From assembly GCA_964586855.1 (NCBI GenBank), contig CAZPHO010000003.1, forward strand, positions 1-61,302: a DNA stretch of 61,302 nt, in the 5' to 3' direction. Every line of letters starts with the position of its first letter. The first letter of the stretch is position 1. A program made the translations under genes and the position numbers. The DNA comes from CAYLXN01 sp964586855 (lineage in GTDB: Bacteria > Patescibacteriota > Saccharimonadia > Saccharimonadales > Saccharimonadaceae). Shown one piece after another: positions 16,766 to 27,300 of this stretch. The notes beneath the pieces were generated by a model that worked only from the letters and a program-made list of their open reading frames with translations, was not told the DNA's origin and made no database searches.

Positions 16766-19700
16766 CTATGGTGTGTTTTTAGGAGTATGTCTGTCTACTA
16801 GGTCTAAACCATAGCTTTTACCTTCAGGCATATTAGTAGTTGTGCGGATTCGCCGACCAACAAATTTGCGATAAGCTGGTTCGTGCTCAACCACATGTTC
16901 AAAGACTCGCTGTTCGTTGGCGAGATTGTCACGCCTCTGTGTATGATGGGCGATTTCAGCTGGATCGGTCATGTGTGGGATCTTACTATTGAGGCTGGCA
17001 ATTTCTTTGTTGTAATCTTTTTGTTTTGAATAATTAGCTTTAATTTTATAGTCAGGATGGTCAAATAAGAACTCTTGAGTTACTCGATCGACTGTGGCCT
17101 GGGTTTGTTTTTCCCAATCAAATCCACCTTCTAGGTAGTAACCATTATTATCTGGACTGTTAAGTCTGAATTGAATCTTGGCGCTTTCGCCATGAGCTCC
17201 CTCACCAGCTAACTTATTAGCAGATCTAAGTGCAAAATCGTTAATAAATTCTTGACTGTAGCCAGAATTCTCGGCAATTTTTAGGCCAGTGGTTAGTTGG
17301 CTCTCAGTTAGAACGCCTGCATCGCCAGCTACTAACATATTACGTAGCATCTCTTCAACATCGGCCGTGCTTCGGTGTTGATTAATGATCGCCTGCTTGT
17401 CTTTGCTGGCTGTAGGCGTCAAGTTGTCAATAATAAACTGTTCGCCATCTTGCTTCTCATAACTCTGAGAATCCTCTAATAATTCTTTCATTTTAGCTTG
17501 ATCAGCTTCATAATCAGCGGTGTTAGCTAACATTGGAGCGTGAGCCATAATTTGTTTGGGTGTGCGTTGAGCGGATTTAGGTAGGTGGCTAGTAATGGAT
17601 GAGGCGGTAGTAGCGACGCCGCGCTTGATGGTTTCTTTAGTTTTAGCTCGACGCTGACGGCCAGCTCGAGCCACAGCTTGACCGGCACCTGATTGATTGA
17701 AGCGCCGTTTGGCTTCGGAGCCACCAGTGCTAAGTTTGCGGACTGCGCCCGAAACCATTGGCAGCTGAGCAACCATTTGCATAATTAGTTTGGGGGCAAC
17801 TAATAAAGGAATAAAGGCAAAAGTTAAGGACAATATTTTCTTGAAAAACTCACCCTCAACCGACCAGGTTATTTTGTGAACTAAATCACCTACCCCAAAT
17901 AACAGCGCCACCACTGGATAGACCAGCAGCATGCTGGTGAATAATTGTGTCCAGCGTTTGGACAGAGATTTGGTGTTGGGGAGAGCGGAAGCGACGATGG
18001 CTAGTGGAGCTAGGAAAATCAAAACGACAATTGCGACCTGACGAATTGAAATAACTGCTAGGGTAGCTAGAACAGTCACTAGCGCCGAAACCAGAAGTGG
18101 AATAACTAACGACAAAGCTCCAAAGAATTTAAAGGCAATGACGCCAACTATACCAGCCAAACCCCCAATTAAAGCAGTTTCAACTAGTTCAGTCATTGGC
18201 GACTCGGGAGAGAAAGCTTCGCCGGCCAAGCTCTTAAACAAGCCAGTGATATTGTCACCAACAATGTTAGCCGCCTGGACAGCTACTGAAGCCAAAAAGA
18301 AAGAAACATTTATCAAAATGGCCGTAACGATAAACTGTGGTAGTAGCTGTTTGATGCGTTGAGTTGAGCCGAGCGAAGTTAACTGCAGAATAATCATCCC
18401 CAAACCAACTACTACCAGTAAAGTATTAGCAATATCGCGGCTTTGGCGCCAAGTTTGATTGAGGGCGCCGTGGGTTGATAGTGCCTCTTCAGGAAAGGCC
18501 AAAAAAGCACGCAAGACCGAAAAAGATTTATCGGTTGAGCGGCCGAGATAGCGAGTCAGTGGACAAGTAACCATGGCATGAAAGCCAGTTTGAGCGCAAG
18601 CTGATTCGGCGTCCTCTAACATCTCTTTCTGCGCCGATTCACGATCAATCTTGTTAGTGTATTTACTTGGTGGAAGCTCCTTATCGTAACCCATTGCTTC
18701 TTTTTCGTTGACTGTTAAGCACATCCAATCAGGGACTTTATTGCCATAATTGTCGATTAGAGGCTTAACTCGATTCGGATCATCCATTTGGGTCAACACA
18801 CCGAGTAGCGTATCGCAAGTCATGTCTTGATAGCCACCAGAAACAGCTGCTAAGCCTTCAAGTTCACACATATTAGAGCAGTATTCAAGACAGGCTTTTT
18901 TAGGCTCAACGTCATAAGATTCAGTTTGACTGCCAGTAACGACCTGGATAACGGTTTTAGTTTCAGGATAATCAGCACACAGTTCTTCAACATCTTCCCG
19001 CTGACGGCACTCTTCAGTAAAACGTTGCTGGTCTTGCTCGTTGATTTCAGCTGCTATGCCATTTAGAGCATTTTGGCGACTAACATTTTGTGATAATCCT
19101 TTCACACCTGAGCTACAACCAACCAAAGCTTTATTTAGAGCAACAGTAAAATCTTTATTATCACCTCCAGGAAAGGTAAAGTCAGAAGCGACATATTCCC
19201 CAAAATATTGCTTTGGAGGTGATGGTGGGGTGCTGTTAGTAAAGTCAGATCGGCTTCGGTTAATTTTGAAGAGATCGGTAATTACTTGGATTGAGAATTT
19301 TTGAGTTACGCCTTCTGTCCAAGCTTCTAAATTATCTTTGATTTCAGTCGTCTGATCTTTTAGCTTTATGTATTCTGGGTCAAAGGTTGCTACCTCAGTG
19401 CTGAAGTTAAAATCAGTGAACTTAAGCAAGCTAGTTTTTTGATTACCGACATCAAAAACCTTACCCTCTTCAATAGCAGCATTCAAACCCAGCATATAGT
19501 TCAGCCTCTGCCAATCATTGTAGGATAAGCTCGGACAAGGCTTGCTGGTCGGAGAAAAAGAGTCGTAGCCGTTTTCTAGACATTCCTCGAGCTTGCCCTT
19601 GAGGCGGTTGGCAGCCACTGTAATTTCGCGCGGGCTGTCTTCGCATTTGTCTTCATTGGCGGCTGAGATTTTAGTTGAGTTGAGATATAAGCCGTTGATG

Positions 19701-19768
19701 CCAATCACAATCAAGCCAATAATAATCAGCCTGAATGTGAGCTTGAAGCTTGAGCTAGGGTGTAACAT
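16766..19768 (-). CDS. VirB6/TrbL-like T4SS channel protein, paralogue 5 (Cys-rich ectodomain)
   Basis: About 1000 residues. It has a signal/anchor at 12-30, a ~400-residue extracytoplasmic region with many cysteines (for example EECRQREDVEELC), 6-7 membrane helices between ~440 and 680, then a ~320-residue charged cytosolic tail. The core carries motifs shared with the four upstream paralogues: RDIANTLLVVVGL, LLPQFIVTAILINVSFF, NIVGDNI, LPNTKSLSKRW and YPVVALLFG. I chose the ATG at 19768, which overlaps the upstream gene by 14 bases, over a TTG two codons earlier. Confidence 0.85.
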   Translation of the reverse strand: MLHPSSSFKLTFRLIIIGLIVIGINGLYLNSTKISAANEDKCEDSPREITVAANRLKGKLEECLENGYDSFSPTSKPCPSLSYNDWQRLNYMLGLNAAIEEGKVFDVGNQKTSLLKFTDFNFSTEVATFDPEYIKLKDQTTEIKDNLEAWTEGVTQKFSIQVITDLFKINRSRSDFTNSTPPSPPKQYFGEYVASDFTFPGGDNKDFTVALNKALVGCSSGVKGLSQNVSRQNALNGIAAEINEQDQQRFTEECRQREDVEELCADYPETKTVIQVVTGSQTESYDVEPKKACLEYCSNMCELEGLAAVSGGYQDMTCDTLLGVLTQMDDPNRVKPLIDNYGNKVPDWMCLTVNEKEAMGYDKELPPSKYTNKIDRESAQKEMLEDAESACAQTGFHAMVTCPLTRYLGRSTDKSFSVLRAFLAFPEEALSTHGALNQTWRQSRDIANTLLVVVGLGMIILQLTSLGSTQRIKQLLPQFIVTAILINVSFFLASVAVQAANIVGDNITGLFKSLAGEAFSPESPMTELVETALIGGLAGIVGVIAFKFFGALSLVIPLLVSALVTVLATLAVISIRQVAIVVLIFLAPLAIVASALPNTKSLSKRWTQLFTSMLLVYPVVALLFGVGDLVHKITWSVEGEFFKKILSLTFAFIPLLVAPKLIMQMVAQLPMVSGAVRKLSTGGSEAKRRFNQSGAGQAVARAGRQRRAKTKETIKRGVATTASSITSHLPKSAQRTPKQIMAHAPMLANTADYEADQAKMKELLEDSQSYEKQDGEQFIIDNLTPTASKDKQAIINQHRSTADVEEMLRNMLVAGDAGVLTESQLTTGLKIAENSGYSQEFINDFALRSANKLAGEGAHGESAKIQFRLNSPDNNGYYLEGGFDWEKQTQATVDRVTQEFLFDHPDYKIKANYSKQKDYNKEIASLNSKIPHMTDPAEIAHHTQRRDNLANEQRVFEHVVEHEPAYRKFVGRRIRTTTNMPEGKSYGLDLVDRHTPKNTP

Positions 19769-21752
19769 CGTCAAGTGGCAGGCCTGCAGCGGTTAAAGTA
19801 TTGTTATAGTTAGTGGCAGAAGTAACGCCCATACCAGAATTGTCGCGAGCATCACGAATAGCTTTAGCTAAGGCTGGATCATTTTTTAGGCGTTCGACTA
19901 AAGCATCCTGAGCTAGAGTATTGCTACCGTCTCGGTTTTGATTAAAGGCATAGCCCGAAGTGGCAGCCAATTCGTTGGCATTTTTCATACCTATAACTGT
20001 CTTGACGCTATCTTTGTATTGATCATCAGTCATTGAACTGAAACGATTGTTGGGGTTTTCACGGTGAACATGAGCTGCGGCCTCGAGGTCGTAACGACCG
20101 TTTTGGCGCGATTTTTCATAAACTTCTTCATTGAGTCGATCAATCGAGCTTTGGCTGAGGCCACCTGCTTCAAGTTGGGCCATTGATTGGCGATATTGAT
20201 TGGCATCCAGTCGATCACTGGCTGCTAGTTTACGAAGCGAGGCGACTGCGCCTTGGTTGGTGATTGTGCCGTCGGCGTTCATTAATTGACTGTTACGCAT
20301 CAAGCTAATATCACCAGCGCTTAGTTTGGTCACATCAACGCTGCCACCTGATAATTGAGCTTGCTGGACTGCTTGAGCAGCAGGCAGACTGAGGCGATTA
20401 CCTGCCTGCTCAGCGGTGCGGTCAAGGAGCTCACGGGCTTCTTGTTGTTTGAAATCGCCGCCGGAAGTTCTAAACCGCTTCCGGCCAGAAACAACATTAC
20501 TTATCTTACCTGTTATACTTTTGCCACGATACTCTCCGAGTTGGGCTTGAGCATTTCGGAGTTGAGCTTTTTGGCGACTAGCTTTGGCCATCGAAGTGCC
20601 ACCACCAGCTTTTTTGGCGCCAGCAATACCACTACTAGCTATGCTGCGTAATTGGCCGCCAATCATTGGCATGGCAGCCATGGTGTTGCGGATTAAAGTT
20701 GGCGCATAGATGAGTGGCAGAACCTGAATTGCCACTGCCATGACTTGCATCAAAACATCAGTATCACCAGCCGAGGCAACAATCTTACCGGCAAAGCTCG
20801 AACCACCAAACAGTGCCGCTACAACTGGATAAGTCATCAGAGCGGTTGAGAAAAATTTCCACCACAGTTTGTAAAACGATTCAGTGTTTGGTAAGACGTT
20901 GCTGACGAAAGCAATTGGCGAGAGTGCGATCGCCAAAACCACCACAATTTCGCGAATTGCCAAGAGTGCAATCGTGGTGATGATAATCATCGCGATTCCA
21001 GCGATCAAGACGACCGCCATCGATAACAACGGCAGCTTAAATGAGGCGTAGCTGGCGGCGGCCGCTCCAACCACGACTGCGCCTGCTGCACCTACCGTCG
21101 CATCAAGCAGAATACCACTAGTGATTTCAGTCAACTTACCGCTATTGGTGGCGTCGGCTTTAAAAGCGGCGGCACCAGCAGTGTCAAATAATCCATAAAT
21201 ATTTTCGCCGATAATGTTGCTAATTTGGACCAAAATAATCGAGGCGTAATAAGAGATATTTACGAGCAAAATCGCTACCAAAAACTTTGGTAATAATTTT
21301 TTAACATCATAGGCTGAGAAAAAATTACCGCTCATATATGACACGACTAAAATTAAAGCAAAGACCACAAACAAGCCGTTAGCTAGGCGGCGAAACACTT
21401 CCCAAACGCTTTTAATACCCGAGTCGCCGACTAGTTGGTCATCAATTTGCAAAATACCTTGACTATCACCACCAGCGCTTTGAGATAGCATACCAAATAA
21501 ATAATCAGTTCCTGATGAAAAACCTTCGGCTAGTGAGCAGATAGTCGAGGCCAAAATACTATCAACTGCACAGTGGCTAAAGCCGCCATCGGTAGTTTGA
21601 ATTGGTGGCTCAGGGGTTTGAGCAAAAGCAGTTGCTGGGAAAAAGTTAAAACTAGCCAAGATTGCTAAGCCGAGAGCTCCAATGGTTAAAGCTGATTTTG
21701 CCCACTTCATACAATTATTATTATGCTTGATTTGGTTGTTTTTTGCAATCAT
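19755..21752 (-). CDS. VirB6/TrbL-like T4SS channel protein, paralogue 4
   Basis: About 665 residues, the shortest of the five paralogues. After a cytosolic start and signal/anchor (KSALTIGALGLAILASF) comes a short outer segment with two cysteines, then the conserved multi-span core with RRLANGLFVVFALILVVSYM, KKLLPKFLVAILLVNISYY, NIIGENIYGLF, LPNTESFYKLWWKFF and YPVVAALFGGSS. A soluble Gln/Ala-rich tail of ~270 residues follows. The ATG at 21752 overlaps the upstream TGA (ATGA), so this start is preferred to the earlier TTG. Confidence 0.87.
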   Translation of the reverse strand: MIAKNNQIKHNNNCMKWAKSALTIGALGLAILASFNFFPATAFAQTPEPPIQTTDGGFSHCAVDSILASTICSLAEGFSSGTDYLFGMLSQSAGGDSQGILQIDDQLVGDSGIKSVWEVFRRLANGLFVVFALILVVSYMSGNFFSAYDVKKLLPKFLVAILLVNISYYASIILVQISNIIGENIYGLFDTAGAAAFKADATNSGKLTEITSGILLDATVGAAGAVVVGAAAASYASFKLPLLSMAVVLIAGIAMIIITTIALLAIREIVVVLAIALSPIAFVSNVLPNTESFYKLWWKFFSTALMTYPVVAALFGGSSFAGKIVASAGDTDVLMQVMAVAIQVLPLIYAPTLIRNTMAAMPMIGGQLRSIASSGIAGAKKAGGGTSMAKASRQKAQLRNAQAQLGEYRGKSITGKISNVVSGRKRFRTSGGDFKQQEARELLDRTAEQAGNRLSLPAAQAVQQAQLSGGSVDVTKLSAGDISLMRNSQLMNADGTITNQGAVASLRKLAASDRLDANQYRQSMAQLEAGGLSQSSIDRLNEEVYEKSRQNGRYDLEAAAHVHRENPNNRFSSMTDDQYKDSVKTVIGMKNANELAATSGYAFNQNRDGSNTLAQDALVERLKNDPALAKAIRDARDNSGMGVTSATNYNNTLTAAGLPLDDVTP

Positions 21753-24334
21753 TTCGTCTGCCAACTCTTGATTATTTCTTGAGTTTGAATATCCAAGCTA
21801 CCCTTGTATTGATCAATAAAGGTCTTGAGATTTGGGTCAGTGTCATATAAGTCCTTAATCGCTTGGTGGCCAACTGGGTTGGTCATCGGGTCGATGGCGC
21901 TGAAGTTGAGACGTAAATTAATCGCATTTGGCTTGTTAAGATCTTGGACGGTTGGGCTGGTCAGGAAGTCGCGCTGCATATGTTTACGATAAATCGTTTC
22001 GTAGCGCTGAACTTCAGTCGTGTCGGTTGGTGCTGGTCGACCTAAACTGACATCGCCATTATTGAATTCGATGTTAGTTTTAAGAGCGGCAATAGTGCTG
22101 ATATTGTGAGTGTTGTTAAGGTTGGTAATCATGTTATTAACCACAATATTAAGCTCTGGCACTGATGCACCCTGCCGCCTAGCGGTAGCGAGCAAACTAT
22201 CAATCCGGGCATCATCATCAGCTGTTAACTGTCGGTTTTCACGATTGGCGGCGGCGCCCAAACCAGTCAGGACTGCCAAGCTAAGCTCTTTTTTACCGGA
22301 CGTGTTTTGCCGAAGACCAGTCAATATTAAGCGCTGATTGTCACTGAGCTTATTGGTATCACCCGAGGAGATTCCTTTAAGAATAGCTTGCATGTCATGA
22401 GTGGTGACATTATTGGTCAATTTCTCATGATTTTTGATAGTCGCTTGGCGGCTAGACGCTACTTGTTTGGCGACTCCTCTAGAATGAGGTGTCATCATGG
22501 TTTGCAAGCGACCAGAAGCTGCTAATACTGGGTGAGCTACCCAGTGGCTAGGCTTATTGCCGTAGTCGCCAGACTTGACCGATTCAGCGATTTTTTCGCG
22601 CTTTAATTTGCGGGCTTGGGCAAAGCCCGACTTCTCATAAGTTTTCTTACCAAATTTACCCAGTCGACTGCTGGCCATTGCTATAAACCCACCAGCCACT
22701 GCGACCTTGCCGAGGCTTTTGAAGATTATAAATGGTGCAATTAGCATTGGAACAATCAAGGCTGACCAAGGAATTAGGATGTTAAATAAACTAATGGCTG
22801 AGAGTTTTTCGCTACGTAAAATATAATAAGTCAACAAGCCACCTCCAGAAAACAGAGCCAGTGTGGGATAAATCATCAAACTAGCTATAAACGAATTGGC
22901 CCACATACTGAAATATTTTTTGGTGTTTGGTAGGACGTAAAGCGCAAAGGCGATCGGCGCTAGTGGCAAGAGAATTAAAGTTAGGGCGTTACGAGCGATT
23001 AGTAAAATCATCGTCACTACAAAGGCGATAATCCACAAGACACCAACGACAATTAAGAGCAGGACAAAAACTAGCAGCAAGAGTGGGTCGTCCCAGCCGT
23101 AAGTTAGCCGTAGGTCACGACTCATATTAAAGCTATCTCCTTCTCGGACCCACTCACTCCAGCCAGCCAAGAGACTGAAGATTGATTCACCGAGGATGTT
23201 TGAGACGTCGACAATAATTTTGGCAAAATACATTGATGAGTTAATTAGAATCATGGCTGCTAGCCAACGTGGCAAATTCTTCTTAATATTGTAGTTGGAC
23301 ATCCCCTGACCAGTGATGTTTGAGAAAGTCATAATTAGGGCAATTGCAATTAATAAGGTGTTGGCTACAGCTTGAAAAACTACCCAGCTGGATTGAATGG
23401 CAGGCTCACTAAAAACTGACTCATCATTACGTAGGAATTGCTCCATCAGTTTAAAACTGGCGGTCGAAGCATCAGCTACTAGCTCGCCCAAACGACAGAG
23501 CAACCAGCTCATGCCACCAGCAGTGTAGCAATAAGTCGAAACATCACTCTGTTCTTCGACTAGTGGAATACCCTCTTTGGATTTTTCTAGAGCGGTTTTG
23601 AATGACGATTCTTGATTAATGTAATTAGTAATCATGTTTTTAGCCGCTTGATCGTCAACATTAGTCCAATTCATGCCAAAGCCAGCCGCCATTGAATTGG
23701 TGTGCATCGACTGAAGTAGCTGAGGATGAGTGCGACTGGCGCCACCAAACAGTGATCGATTACTATCCTCAAGAATGCTCAAGCAGCCATCGCGGCTATA
23801 TTTGGGGTTAGTTTGGTCACACATGGCGATTAAATTGTCAGCCATGGTCGAGACAGGTATCTTTTTGGGGTTACTTTTGGTGCATAAGTCAGCTGCTTTT
23901 TTATTAGAGTCACTGCCGACCAAAACAAATGGTTGGCTGATGCCAGGAGAAATCAAATTTAAATCAGAAAAATAATGACAAGCTATGCTGTATTCAGATA
24001 CGTCTTTCTCGTAGCTGTCGCGTTCTTTAACTGCTTGTGAAGCACCAACTCCGCCATCGGTTGAGTTGACATCTTGGGCGCTGCTAAAACTGCCGTTGAG
24101 GTTTAAATTGATAAAATACTCCAACATTCGTCGGTCAGCTGCGGTAATTTCTTCTCTACCAGTAGCGCCGTGATTAAATAATTTTGCTTTAAGATACTGG
24201 CTGGCAATGGCCATGTTATCAAAATCAATGTCGCTGACTTTTTGTTGAGCGTTGGTTGGTTGGCTAAAGCCAAGCGTAACTAGGCCGATAGCTAGGCCCA
24301 AGAAGAATAGCCAGCGGCGACACCTTTGAATCAT
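21749..24334 (-). CDS. VirB6/TrbL-like T4SS channel protein, paralogue 3
   Basis: 861 residues with a signal peptide (about 8-29, ending NAQQ). The N-terminal ectodomain of ~230 residues has several cysteines. The membrane core contains FQAVANTLLIAIALIMTFS, KKNLPRWLAAMILINSSMYF, NILGESIFSLL and LPNTKKYFSMW, followed by a ~350-residue cytosolic tail. VirB6 proteins form the inner-membrane channel in classical T4SSs. The gene starts within the stop of the upstream paralogue (ATGA) and continues the leftward operon. Confidence 0.87.
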   Translation of the reverse strand: MIQRCRRWLFFLGLAIGLVTLGFSQPTNAQQKVSDIDFDNMAIASQYLKAKLFNHGATGREEITAADRRMLEYFINLNLNGSFSSAQDVNSTDGGVGASQAVKERDSYEKDVSEYSIACHYFSDLNLISPGISQPFVLVGSDSNKKAADLCTKSNPKKIPVSTMADNLIAMCDQTNPKYSRDGCLSILEDSNRSLFGGASRTHPQLLQSMHTNSMAAGFGMNWTNVDDQAAKNMITNYINQESSFKTALEKSKEGIPLVEEQSDVSTYCYTAGGMSWLLCRLGELVADASTASFKLMEQFLRNDESVFSEPAIQSSWVVFQAVANTLLIAIALIMTFSNITGQGMSNYNIKKNLPRWLAAMILINSSMYFAKIIVDVSNILGESIFSLLAGWSEWVREGDSFNMSRDLRLTYGWDDPLLLLVFVLLLIVVGVLWIIAFVVTMILLIARNALTLILLPLAPIAFALYVLPNTKKYFSMWANSFIASLMIYPTLALFSGGGLLTYYILRSEKLSAISLFNILIPWSALIVPMLIAPFIIFKSLGKVAVAGGFIAMASSRLGKFGKKTYEKSGFAQARKLKREKIAESVKSGDYGNKPSHWVAHPVLAASGRLQTMMTPHSRGVAKQVASSRQATIKNHEKLTNNVTTHDMQAILKGISSGDTNKLSDNQRLILTGLRQNTSGKKELSLAVLTGLGAAANRENRQLTADDDARIDSLLATARRQGASVPELNIVVNNMITNLNNTHNISTIAALKTNIEFNNGDVSLGRPAPTDTTEVQRYETIYRKHMQRDFLTSPTVQDLNKPNAINLRLNFSAIDPMTNPVGHQAIKDLYDTDPNLKTFIDQYKGSLDIQTQEIIKSWQTK

Positions 24335-27300
24335 AGTCGCCTCTTGTCGGATGGCAAATTAAGTGCTTCAAGCACACTTTTGGTGTTGTTAGGATCAATT
24401 GGTTCAACTTTCAGTCCAGTCATCGCTTCATCGACCGAGTTAAATTCAATCGGGCTGGAATTAGCTGGTGCGGTTGCAGTAGCATAATCATTAGCCCGGG
24501 CTAAGATATCACCATTGACGGCAGCTTGTTCGGTAGTGTTGAGTAGATTGTGACCGAACATGACGCCATAAAATGGCTGCTCCTTTAGTGGCAAAACTGA
24601 GCCAGCTGTATCGGTTGCAAACGGCTTGTTGATTTCTTCTTTAATTGCCGAAAAGTCACCCGTGACTTCATTGGTCAACATATTATGTTGTCCCCTGTAG
24701 TTTCTACTAGCCTCTTCGCGCCAAGTCGAATCAAATTTTTGACGCATGATTGGGCTGAGGTGATCATAGACTTTGGCATAATCAGCTAGTTTAGTGCTGG
24801 TGAGATTATTCGGATCGGTTGGTGGTTCTTTGAAGATTTCGATCATAGTTTCGGTGGCAGTGTTGGCAATTGAGCTTGATGATTGGTAATAGCGAGTCAT
24901 CAACTTTTCTTTGTTGGTGCGAGCATCCTCGCCAATTACCGCGCCAGTCTCGTCAGTTGCGGGAGCACGGTCTATAAATTGATTGGCATTGACATTGAGG
25001 GCGTTGAAGTCACGAGCCTTATCTTTGGCAATGATATTTAGATTAGCTCGCGAAATTTTAACTGGCTGACCTGGAGTGATAGCTGATAAAGCTCCACTAG
25101 TAGAGGATTTCCACAGATAAGCTTGGTCTGCCTTTTGTTCAGCTTCGCTTTTTCGTTCGGCTGGTTTAGATGGTTGGCCGTAGAGGCCTTTTTTGAAGGC
25201 AGTCATGAATTTCTCCTCTTCGGCTATGTCATCCACTTCTTTTTGAGAAAAGAAAACGATTTTTCGAGAGTCGTGCTCTTCGCGCTTATCAGTTGGGTCG
25301 ATAACAAATTCTTCTTTGTTGGCTGCTAGTCGCTGTTGATTAATATATTGGGCGGTAAAAGTCATATTTTCTAGCATGTATTTGTATGGATTGGCTTCAA
25401 CTTTGGAATTACCATCTGCAATTTCTTGCTTAACAAGACCCTCATCAATCATTCTAATTTCATTCAAGCCCTTGCTGATTTGCTTGACATTGTCATACTT
25501 GGTGTTGGTCAGTGAATTGGTGTCTCCGTCGGTGTCACTAACAGCAATAGTTGAAGCCATTAGCAGACTAATCATTGATTGGTCATTAGGTTGCTCAAGC
25601 CTAACTCGGCTCTTGAGAGTCGCAAATCGGCTTTGGATGTCAGTCGTGGCTTGGTTAATGACGCTCGTGCGTTCGGCAGTTGTCAGATGAGCGGCGCCCG
25701 AGCCAGTGTTAATGTCAGCGGTTAGTTGATCAATAACTTTAGCTTCGGCATCATCTAAATTCAATAAGTGAGTGTTAGAGTCGTAATCAATTAATATTTG
25801 ACGGCTAATCATTTGGCCAAGATCAACCGTAACCGCTGGTTTGTTGGCGGCGCTATATGACTGGCTGCCTTCGAGCACATCCTTACCGATTTCGGTTACA
25901 TTTGCGGGCGGTGTGTATAGGCGATGGCTTTTGATGGCCTGGAGGGCGGCAGCCGATTCAATTTGACCGTTTCTCAAAGCGTTGATGAAATTAGTCTGGA
26001 TTGCGTCATTCATCATTTTTTCTATATCTTTAGTCTGTCTATTTTGTCGCTGCAAATCAGCAGTAGCGGCTGTATAGAACTCTTGGAAAACTTCGACATT
26101 GGTGACGCCGTTAACAACTGCTGCTTGAGCGGCAGCCAATTGATGAATGTGGGTAGTTGGGCCGTATTGAGCCATAATTAAGTCATATTTAGCTCGGTCG
26201 TCAGTCATCAGACCGGCGCTCGAGCCGGTATGGATGGCGTTGATTAGCATTGGACTATCTTGAATCTCTTTGGCGATATCCGCCTGTTGCTTTGTTTCCA
26301 AGGCGGTGCTTCGGTTAAAGCCACTAGTTACAGCCCCACCAGACGCATATCGAAAGGCTTGATTGCGGTTTAGTGTTTGTAGACCTTTGCCTACCTTTCT
26401 CGATAAAGGTGCTAGCGGACCAGTCAGGGTCTTGCCATACAGGAATTGCTGGTTTTTGAACTTCTGTTCATTTTTGATAGCATCATAGGCTGGCGTGTTT
26501 TGGCCAGCTTTATAAGCACCACCAGTAGCTCGGCTGAAAGCTTGGCTGAGTTGAGCACCGGCCACTGGGGCGCCCTTGATCATTTCCATGACAATTTTTG
26601 GAACTGCTAAAATCGCTAGGGCTGGCAGAGCTAGGGCGATCAAGTGAATGATAGGATTGCTAGTGGTGTTTGAGAGAACTTTGCTAGTGAGGTTGCTGAG
26701 GCCAATAATTAAAGTTGTTAGTGGATAAATACTGACACAAGCGACAAAAGCCTTGAGCCATTTGCTAAAGATATTTTCGGCGTTTGGCAGCGCCATCGCG
26801 GCAATGGCTAGAGGCGAGAGGATGGTCAGGAGGATTAGTGCGGTGTGTCGAAAAGCTAGCAGGAAGATGCCAAACACAAAACCAACAAACACTGCTGGTA
26901 CCACCGCCAACAAAAAGGCAGTGCTAGCCAGTAAAATAGCTCCAGTTGCTACACCAACAGCAAGCAATCCACCCTGAACAATGGTTGCTAATTTGATGCG
27001 TGGCCCAGCAATAGAATCATTAATGTTAGCAAACATGCCTTGGAAATTATCACCAAGGATATCAGCAATTTCAATAATTAAACGGCTGAGATAAAACGAA
27101 ATCGTGACCAAAAAAATACTCGTTAGGAGTCGCGGCAGCATGACTTTGACTTGGTAATTTGACAAACCAGAGCCGGTCATATAAGAAATCACCAGCACCA
27201 AAAAACCAATTGAGATTAGAGCAAAGGCGGCTTTGCGAACCTCTTTCCAGACGGTTTCGACTCGGCTGTTAAGCACGTTGGGTGTGATTGACAATAATTT

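Noticed and set aside
10829..24334. UGA recoding (glycine) as in some Patescibacteria
   Set aside because: UGA ends several genes inside ATGA overlaps that match natural protein ends, and no conserved glycine is encoded by UGA in recognisable genes.
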